DNA of 10,989 bases from JAVVFH01 sp032250585 (lineage in GTDB: Bacteria; Pseudomonadota; Gammaproteobacteria; Xanthomonadales; SZUA-36), in assembly GCA_032250585.1 (NCBI GenBank), contig JAVVFH010000111.1, positions 1 through 10,989 of the forward strand, written 5' to 3'. This document shows positions 7,122-10,989 of this stretch, one piece after another. The first letter of the stretch is position 1. The number at the start of each line of letters is the position of its first letter. Both the position numbers and the translations under genes were made by a program. The notes under the pieces are model-generated. The model was not told the DNA's origin, did not search any database, and saw only the letters and a list, made by a program, of their open reading frames with translations.

Positions 7122-7129
7122 GCGCGGTG

Positions 7130-7134
7130 CTCCT
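7130..7134 (-). promoter_or_regulatory. Ribosome binding site of xthA
   Basis: The complement of 7130-7134 reads AGGAG, 8 bases before the ATG at 7121. It fixes the start of the exonuclease gene. Confidence 0.65.
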
Positions 7135-7151
7135 GAGCACGGTTCGTCAAA

Positions 7152-7180
7152 TTGCGAGCAAGGATAACATTGTGCATACT
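7152..7180 (+). promoter_or_regulatory. Candidate promoter for pyrE
   Basis: TTGCGA (7152-7157) and CATACT (7175-7180) are each 4 of 6 to consensus and 17 bases apart. Transcription would begin near 7187. That leaves about 20 leader bases if pyrE starts at 7207, but only about 8 if it starts at 7195, mildly favouring the later start. No attenuator-like hairpin with a T-run is seen in this short leader, unlike enteric pyrE. Confidence 0.35.
7161..7169 (-). promoter_or_regulatory. Candidate extended -10 promoter for xthA
   Basis: Read on the - strand, 7169-7161 is TGTTATCCT, an extended -10 element (TG, one base, then TATCCT, 4 of 6). No good -35 is present 17 bases upstream, as is common for extended -10 promoters. 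It overlaps the pyrE promoter candidate, so the two divergent genes may compete for polymerase. Confidence 0.3.
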
Positions 7181-7206
7181 CTGACTCGAATGGAATGGAT
7201 TCTGTG

Positions 7207-7848
7207 ATGCGCGACTACAAAAACCGGTTTTTTGAACTGGCGCTGAGAAAGGGCAATCTCGGCTTTGGCCTGTTCACCCTGAAATCGGGCCGCATCAGTC
7301 CGTATTTCTTCAACGCCGGCGGTTTCGACGACGGCGCCTCGCTGGGCGAACTTGCCCGGTGCTATGCCGATGCGATCGTCGACTCCGGCATTCATTTCGA
7401 CATGCTGTTCGGGCCGGCCTACAAGGGCATCCCGCTGGCGGCCGCGACGGCTGTCGCGCTGCATGCGCAGCACGGCCGCAACACGCCGTTCGCCTTCAAC
7501 CGCAAGGAAACCAAGGACCATGGCGAAGGCGGCCTGATGGTGGGCGCGCCGCTGAACGGCCGCGTGCTGATCATCGACGACGTGATATCCGCCGGCACTT
7601 CGGTCCGGGAGTCGATCGGGATGATCCAGTCGGCGGGCGCCCATGCCGCCGCCGTCGTGATCGCACTGGATCGTCAGGAAAGGGGCGGCGGGGAACTTTC
7701 CGCCGCCCAGGAAGTGCAGGTCAACTACGGCATTCCGTGCCTGGCGATCGCCGGCCTGGATGATTTGATCCATTACCTCGAGTCGCAAACGCAAAGCGGC
7801 ATCGACATCGAAGCCATACGCAGATATCGTGATGACTATGGAGCTTAA
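7207..7848 (+). CDS. pyrE: Orotate phosphoribosyltransferase
   Basis: PyrE joins orotate to PRPP to form OMP, the fifth step of pyrimidine synthesis, in the cytosol. Visible landmarks are TLKSGRISPYFFNAG (about residues 24-38), FGPAYKGIPLA (68-78), FNRKETKDHGEGG (97-109, with R99, K100, K103 and H105 of the flexible catalytic loop) and the PRPP-binding motif RVLIIDDVISAGTS (119-132). Starting at 7207 gives MRDYKNRFFELAL, which lines up with the E. coli start and gives the same length (213 residues). An in-frame ATG at 7195 would add four residues and cannot be excluded. Neither start has a strong Shine-Dalgarno site. The end overlaps the following DUF4124 gene. Confidence 0.96.
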   Translation: MRDYKNRFFELALRKGNLGFGLFTLKSGRISPYFFNAGGFDDGASLGELARCYADAIVDSGIHFDMLFGPAYKGIPLAAATAVALHAQHGRNTPFAFNRKETKDHGEGGLMVGAPLNGRVLIIDDVISAGTSVRESIGMIQSAGAHAAAVVIALDRQERGGGELSAAQEVQVNYGIPCLAIAGLDDLIHYLESQTQSGIDIEAIRRYRDDYGA

Positions 7849-8509
7849 ACCCACCAGGAGAGGGGCGCTTGCCGGTCTCCTCGCGCTGTTGCTTTCAGCC
7901 GGCACCGGCGCGGCCGAAGTGTACCGCTGGGTCGACGACGAGGGAAACGTGCACTACAGCCAGTCCTTGCCACCGGATTTCGAGGACAAAGGCCACGACG
8001 TGCTCAATTCCAGCGGCCTGATTATCGACAAAGGCCTCAAGCTGACGCCCGAACCGCAGCCGGAGCTCCCGTCAAAGGACGAGCCGCAGGAGTTGCCGCG
8101 CGACTCCTCCGGCATGCCCCGGCCCAAGGCCCTCTATTCCGAGGCCGAATTGCAGCAGCGCCTCGACAGCTTCCTGAGACTGCGCTACAGCTCCGAACAG
8201 GAAATCCACGACGCCATGGAGGTTGAGATCAAGCAACTGGCCTACGACCGCAAGCTGCTGGAGAACTCCAGAAAAAGCCTGATGACCGAATACAGCGGAC
8301 AAGTGAAGGCCGCCGGCAATCACCAGCGCGCCGGCACGGAAGTAGACCCCGATCTCCTTCAGAAAATAGAACGGCTGCACGCCCAGCTGTCGAAAAACGC
8401 GCGCTCCATCGAGGGTCTGCGGGAGCGCGAAAACAAGATTCGCGCCGATTTCGAGGAGCAGCTGGATCGCTATCGCTATCTGGTCGAACATCAGACCGAA
8501 GACTCCTGA
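7832..8509 (+). CDS. Exported DUF4124 protein with C-terminal coiled coil
   Basis: The 225-residue product has an N-terminal signal peptide: basic residues (KPTRR) then a hydrophobic stretch, cleavage probably after A28 in GTGAA. The mature protein opens directly with a DUF4124 domain, EVYRWVDDEGNVHYSQSLPP (residues 29-48). A proline- and acid-rich linker follows (about 65-95), then a charged, heptad-like region (about 105-222) that is probably helical coiled coil. It should be periplasmic; its function is unknown. Possible starts are GTG 7829, ATG 7832 and ATG 7838; all lie inside pyrE, an overlap of 11-20 bases that implies co-transcription. The coiled coil is longer than in many short DUF4124 proteins. 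A role in envelope structure is only a guess. Confidence 0.82.
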   Translation: MTMELKPTRRGALAGLLALLLSAGTGAAEVYRWVDDEGNVHYSQSLPPDFEDKGHDVLNSSGLIIDKGLKLTPEPQPELPSKDEPQELPRDSSGMPRPKALYSEAELQQRLDSFLRLRYSSEQEIHDAMEVEIKQLAYDRKLLENSRKSLMTEYSGQVKAAGNHQRAGTEVDPDLLQKIERLHAQLSKNARSIEGLRERENKIRADFEEQLDRYRYLVEHQTEDS

Positions 8510-8563
8510 ACGGATCGTCGCGCTGCCCCCGGCGCCGAGCACGCAAGCCCAACCCGGACCGCC

Positions 8564-9328
8564 ATGTACACACGTTGTAAAGCCTGTCATACCGTTTACC
8601 CGGTGAATGCCACCCTGCTCACGCGGGCGAAGGGGGCATTCCGCTGCGGTAAATGCAACAAGGCGGGTAATGCGCTCGATGCACTTTTCGACGAGTGGCC
8701 CGCAGCCAGCGAGTCGCCCGCCGCGCCCGGAGACCTGCCGGTGCTCGGCATCCAGCTCGACCTGCGGAAAGCCGCACGCAGCCGCCGGGAGGGCGAACTG
8801 GCGGGCCCGGCCGACGGCGCCGACGGCGATCACGAACCGGGCGTGCATAAGCGTTCCTGGCTGATCCCGGCGACCTGGATCAGCGGGGCGCTCGTGCTGA
8901 GCCTGGCGGTCACCTGGCAATTACTGACGTACTTCGGCGGTGAATCGAAAGCGGCGGACGTCACGCGGTCCGCGCTGGTCTCGCTGGGCCTGGCGGAAGC
9001 CCCGGCGACCGGGCCTGCCCGGAATCTTGACCGGATCGAAGTCGTGAGCCGTCAAATGCAGGAACGGCCCGGACGCCCCGGCATGCTGCAGCTGGCCGCG
9101 ACCATCGTCAACCGGGCTGCGCAGGCACAACCGTTTCCGGAAATCGAGCTGCTGATCCAGGACGCAGACGGCCGGCCACTCGAGCGACGACGTTTCACGC
9201 CGGCCGACTACCTCGCCGCGGGCGCGGACCTTGCCCGCGGTATGGCGCCGCAGGCCCACCTGCCCCTGCTCCTGGAACTGGAAGATCCCGGGCCGGAAGC
9301 GGTCGGATTCGAACTGCGCTTCCATTGA
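8564..9328 (+). CDS. MJ0042-type zinc ribbon / DUF3426 membrane protein
   Basis: The product has 254 residues. A zinc ribbon occupies residues 1-45 with four Cys ligands, C5-x2-C8 and C28-x2-C31, in the usual MYTRCKACHTVYPV and FRCGKCN contexts. An acidic, disordered linker (about 46-95) precedes one membrane helix (about 99-120, beginning SWLIPATWISGALVLSL). The rest (about 130-254) fits the DUF3426 beta-rich domain in the periplasm, including the region around EVVSRQMQERPGRPGMLQ. Function is unknown; the layout suggests cytoplasmic metal or nucleic acid sensing linked to the envelope. In many gammaproteobacteria this gene lies just upstream of fis, as here. The usual prmA partner upstream is absent and the pyrE-DUF4124 genes take its place. 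No strong ribosome site precedes the ATG. Confidence 0.87.
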   Translation: MYTRCKACHTVYPVNATLLTRAKGAFRCGKCNKAGNALDALFDEWPAASESPAAPGDLPVLGIQLDLRKAARSRREGELAGPADGADGDHEPGVHKRSWLIPATWISGALVLSLAVTWQLLTYFGGESKAADVTRSALVSLGLAEAPATGPARNLDRIEVVSRQMQERPGRPGMLQLAATIVNRAAQAQPFPEIELLIQDADGRPLERRRFTPADYLAAGADLARGMAPQAHLPLLLELEDPGPEAVGFELRFH

Positions 9329-9340
9329 ACTTTCCGGCGA

Positions 9341-9371
9341 TTGAGCGCGCAAAACGGGGCGTCAATATGGT
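9341..9371 (+). promoter_or_regulatory. Candidate promoter for fis
   Basis: TTGAGC (9341-9346) and TATGGT (9366-9371) are 19 bases apart, longer than ideal. The -10 and its surroundings, TCAATATGGTAG, repeat the mepM promoter sequence TCAGTATGGTAG at 11 of 12 positions. The start would be near 9378, about 45 bases before the fis ATG. Confidence 0.33.
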
Positions 9372-9422
9372 AGGGTTGGATGTTCTGACCGACCGCAAAA
9401 ACGACAGGGCCATTCGAACCCG

Positions 9423-9713
9423 ATGAGCACGAAATCCGTCAAGCAAACCTCCGGCAACGGCCCAGCGCAAATCCCCCTGAGAAAAAGCGTCCAGGAAGCC
9501 ATTCGGCGTTACCTTGAAGACATGGGGCCATCCCAGCCCGAATGCCTGCACCGGACCTTGCTGGCGGAAGTCGAGCCGCCGCTGATCGAAGAGGTACTGC
9601 GCTACACTCAGGGCAACCAGTCCCGCTCGGCTAAAATTCTCGGCATGACGCGCAACACACTGCGCACCAAATTGGTTCGCTACAACATTGCGGCAGGCAA
9701 TGGCAAAGGCTGA
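9423..9713 (+). CDS. fis: Fis family nucleoid protein / DNA-binding regulator
   Basis: Fis is a homodimeric DNA-bending protein that organises the nucleoid and activates rRNA and other growth-linked promoters. The product has 96 residues (E. coli 98). The dimer core is recognisable in PLRKSVQEAIRRYL (18-31) and LLAEVEPPLIEEVLRYTQGNQ (46-66). The C-terminal helix-turn-helix is RSAKILGMTRNTLRTKLVRY (68-87). R77, T79, R81 and K83 match E. coli DNA-contact positions R85, T87, R89 and K91, while Asn84 is replaced by Thr. The N-terminal arm is shorter than in enterics, so the Hin/Gin-activating beta hairpin may be absent, and a Gly/Lys tail extends the C-terminus. It precedes purH, the common arrangement in non-enteric gammaproteobacteria. 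Confidence 0.95.
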   Translation: MSTKSVKQTSGNGPAQIPLRKSVQEAIRRYLEDMGPSQPECLHRTLLAEVEPPLIEEVLRYTQGNQSRSAKILGMTRNTLRTKLVRYNIAAGNGKG

Positions 9714-9775
9714 AAAATTTAGCAGGGCCATCCGCCAGGTAACCGTCAGATCCACCATCGCCGCGAGTTGATGAC

Positions 9776-10915
9776 ATGACGAACACAAACGAAGCACCCG
9801 CCGCCCTGGCACTGATCAGCGTGTCCGACAAGACTGGCATCGTGCCATTTGCAAACACGCTGGCCGCCCTGGGTTTCCGGCTTCTGAGCACCGGCGGTAC
9901 GGCACGGGCCCTGGCCGACGCCGGGCTGGACGTGACCGAAGTCTCCGAATACACCGGTTCACCCGAGATCATGGGGGGGCGCGTCAAAACGCTGCACCCG
10001 AAAATCCATGGCGGCCTGCTCGGGCGACAGGGCGAAGACGACCGGGTCATGGCGGAACAGGGTATTCCGCGCATCGAGATGGCCGTGATCAATCTTTATC
10101 CTTTCGAGGCGGTGACCCGCGAGCCGGGCTGCTCTTTCGACGACGCCATCGAAAACATCGACATCGGCGGCCCGGCCATGGTTCGCTCCGCCGCCAAGAA
10201 TTTCGAATCGGTAGCCATCGTAACCAGTCCCGATCAGTACGATGACGTTCTGAGCGCGCTTGTAGCGGGCGATGGCAAACTGGATCGAAAAACCCGTTTC
10301 GAGCTGGCCGTCACGGCGTTCAACCGCGTAGCCCAATACGATGACGCGATCAGCAATTACCTGTCTTCCATCGTCGAGGATGAGGCCAGCGGACAGCCCC
10401 GCAGGATCGATTTCCCGCGGCAGGCAAACTCCTGCCATATCAAAATCACGGACCTGCGCTACGGCGAAAACCCGCATCAACAGGCCGCCTGGTACCGCGA
10501 CCTCGAGCCACCCGTCGGCAGCCTGGCAACGGCCCGCCAACACCAGGGAAAAGCGCTTTCCTACAACAACATCGCCGACGCGGACGCCGCCTGGGAATGT
10601 GTGCGCCAGTTCGACGGGACGGCTTGCGCGATCATCAAGCACGCCAATCCCTGCGGGGTCGCGGTGGCTGCCTCGCCGGCGCAGGCCTACGAACGCGCAT
10701 TTGAAACCGACAAGACTTCCGCTTTCGGCGGCATCATCGCCCTGAATCGGCCGCTGGACGCCGCCACGGCGGCCGCGGTCATGGAGCGGCAGTTCGTGGA
10801 GCTGGTGATTGCGCCGGCCATCGAAAGCGGGGCGCTGGAACTGCTGGCGACGAAAAAAAGCATCCGCGTGCTGGAGATTTCGGAAACCATCCAGCAGAAG
10901 GAGGTGCGGCGATGA
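9776..10915 (+). CDS. purH: PurH (AICAR transformylase / IMP cyclohydrolase), 3'-truncated with foreign tail
   Basis: PurH performs the last two steps of IMP synthesis. The cyclohydrolase domain (about residues 1-200) is complete: ISVSDKTGI, LLSTGGTA, GGRVKTLHPKIHGG and NLYPFEAV are all present. The transformylase domain begins normally (DLRYGENPHQ at 227-236, catalytic K288-H289 in IIKHANPCG, TDKTSAFGG at 311-319). It follows the family to about residue 367 (SIRVLE), then ends in 12 residues (ISETIQQKEVRR) that do not resemble PurH. The total is 379 residues against about 525 expected, so roughly 145-150 are missing, and transformylase activity would be lost. Neither other + strand frame resumes PurH before the window ends. 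The stop overlaps the ATG of the next gene. Either the chromosome or the assembly is joined here to unrelated sequence, near base 10877. Confidence 0.93.
   Translation: MTNTNEAPAALALISVSDKTGIVPFANTLAALGFRLLSTGGTARALADAGLDVTEVSEYTGSPEIMGGRVKTLHPKIHGGLLGRQGEDDRVMAEQGIPRIEMAVINLYPFEAVTREPGCSFDDAIENIDIGGPAMVRSAAKNFESVAIVTSPDQYDDVLSALVAGDGKLDRKTRFELAVTAFNRVAQYDDAISNYLSSIVEDEASGQPRRIDFPRQANSCHIKITDLRYGENPHQQAAWYRDLEPPVGSLATARQHQGKALSYNNIADADAAWECVRQFDGTACAIIKHANPCGVAVAASPAQAYERAFETDKTSAFGGIIALNRPLDAATAAAVMERQFVELVIAPAIESGALELLATKKSIRVLEISETIQQKEVRR
10898..10905 (+). promoter_or_regulatory. Perfect Shine-Dalgarno site
   Basis: AAGGAGGT, fully complementary to the 3' end of 16S rRNA, lies 6 bases before the ATG at 10912. 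It is the strongest ribosome site in the window, stands inside the odd tail of purH, and decides the start of the partial gene that follows. Confidence 0.75.
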
Positions 10916-10989
10916 AGGTCTCTCTGGCAGATCGGGTGGCACGGATCATCAGCGGCGGTTTCAATCAAATTGTTTCGGCCGTTGAGAAC
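10912..10989 (+). CDS. Partial gene, possibly PspA/IM30 family (5' end only)
   Basis: Twenty-six codons are visible before the window ends, starting MKVSLADRVARIISGGFN and continuing with an amphipathic-looking helix (QIVSAVEN). The ATG is backed by a perfect Shine-Dalgarno site and overlaps the stop of the preceding frame as ATGA, so it is very probably a real translation start in an operon. The N-terminus resembles, from memory, short amphipathic starts of PspA/IM30-like membrane-stress proteins (RVARIISG..N..V.A.E), but 26 residues are too few to be sure. It is not purD, the gene normally found after purH. Confidence 0.5.
   Translation, partial: MKVSLADRVARIISGGFNQIVSAVEN

Noticed and set aside
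6315..7136. + strand frame opposite the exonuclease gene
   Set aside because: Shadow of a gene whose - strand product has all catalytic motifs.
9959..10942. 327-codon - strand frame opposite purH
   Set aside because: Antisense shadow, continuing across the suspected junction only by chance absence of stops.
10853..10989. Simple frameshift in the A7 run explaining the short purH
   Set aside because: After the A7 run (10853-10859) the frame still reads SIRVLE, as PurH should, and neither other + strand frame later looks like PurH.
1..10989. CRISPR array, tRNA or rRNA genes, prophage or defence genes
   Set aside because: No regularly spaced repeats, tRNA-like folds, or recognisable phage or defence proteins were seen on either strand.

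Overview
This window looks like chromosomal housekeeping sequence from a GC-rich, non-enteric gammaproteobacterium. I infer this from the fis-purH pair preceded by a DUF3426 zinc-ribbon gene, the exonuclease III/Crc-family gene beside pyrE, the mepM-anmK pair, and a REP-like repeat at the left edge. A Chromatiales/Ectothiorhodospiraceae- or Wenzhouxiangella-like lineage is possible, but genus cannot be read from this sequence. The run of Ns shows that it comes from a draft assembly, possibly a metagenome bin.

Layout. 1-257: REP-like inverted repeats and leader. 258-1661 (+): WS/DGAT wax ester synthase/diacylglycerol acyltransferase. 1766-4248 (+): a promoter-led pair, mepM-like M23 peptidase and anmK, overlapping by 4 bases. 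4249-4600: no gene; it holds a compact transposase-less element with 9-bp terminal inverted repeats and an 8-bp target duplication, whose hairpin apex is broken by the N run. 4601-4981 (+): YccF membrane protein. 5072-7121 (-): exonuclease III followed by an AmpG-like permease. 7207-9328 (+): pyrE, a DUF4124 coiled-coil protein and a DUF3426 zinc-ribbon protein. 9423-10915 (+): fis and a purH that stops about 150 codons early. 10912-10989 (+): the first 26 codons of another gene, possibly PspA/IM30-like.

Function. mepM (cross-link hydrolysis), anmK (anhydro-MurNAc kinase) and the AmpG-like permease (muropeptide import) are three steps of murein turnover within about 5 kb. pyrE and purH serve pyrimidine and purine synthesis, and Fis is the growth-phase nucleoid regulator.

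I found no new defence, mobile-cargo or biosynthetic system. The two items most worth a second look are the foldback element at 4258-4542 and the abrupt end of purH near 10877, where the reading frame runs into unrelated sequence and a perfect Shine-Dalgarno site. The purH junction is either a real rearrangement or an assembly misjoin.
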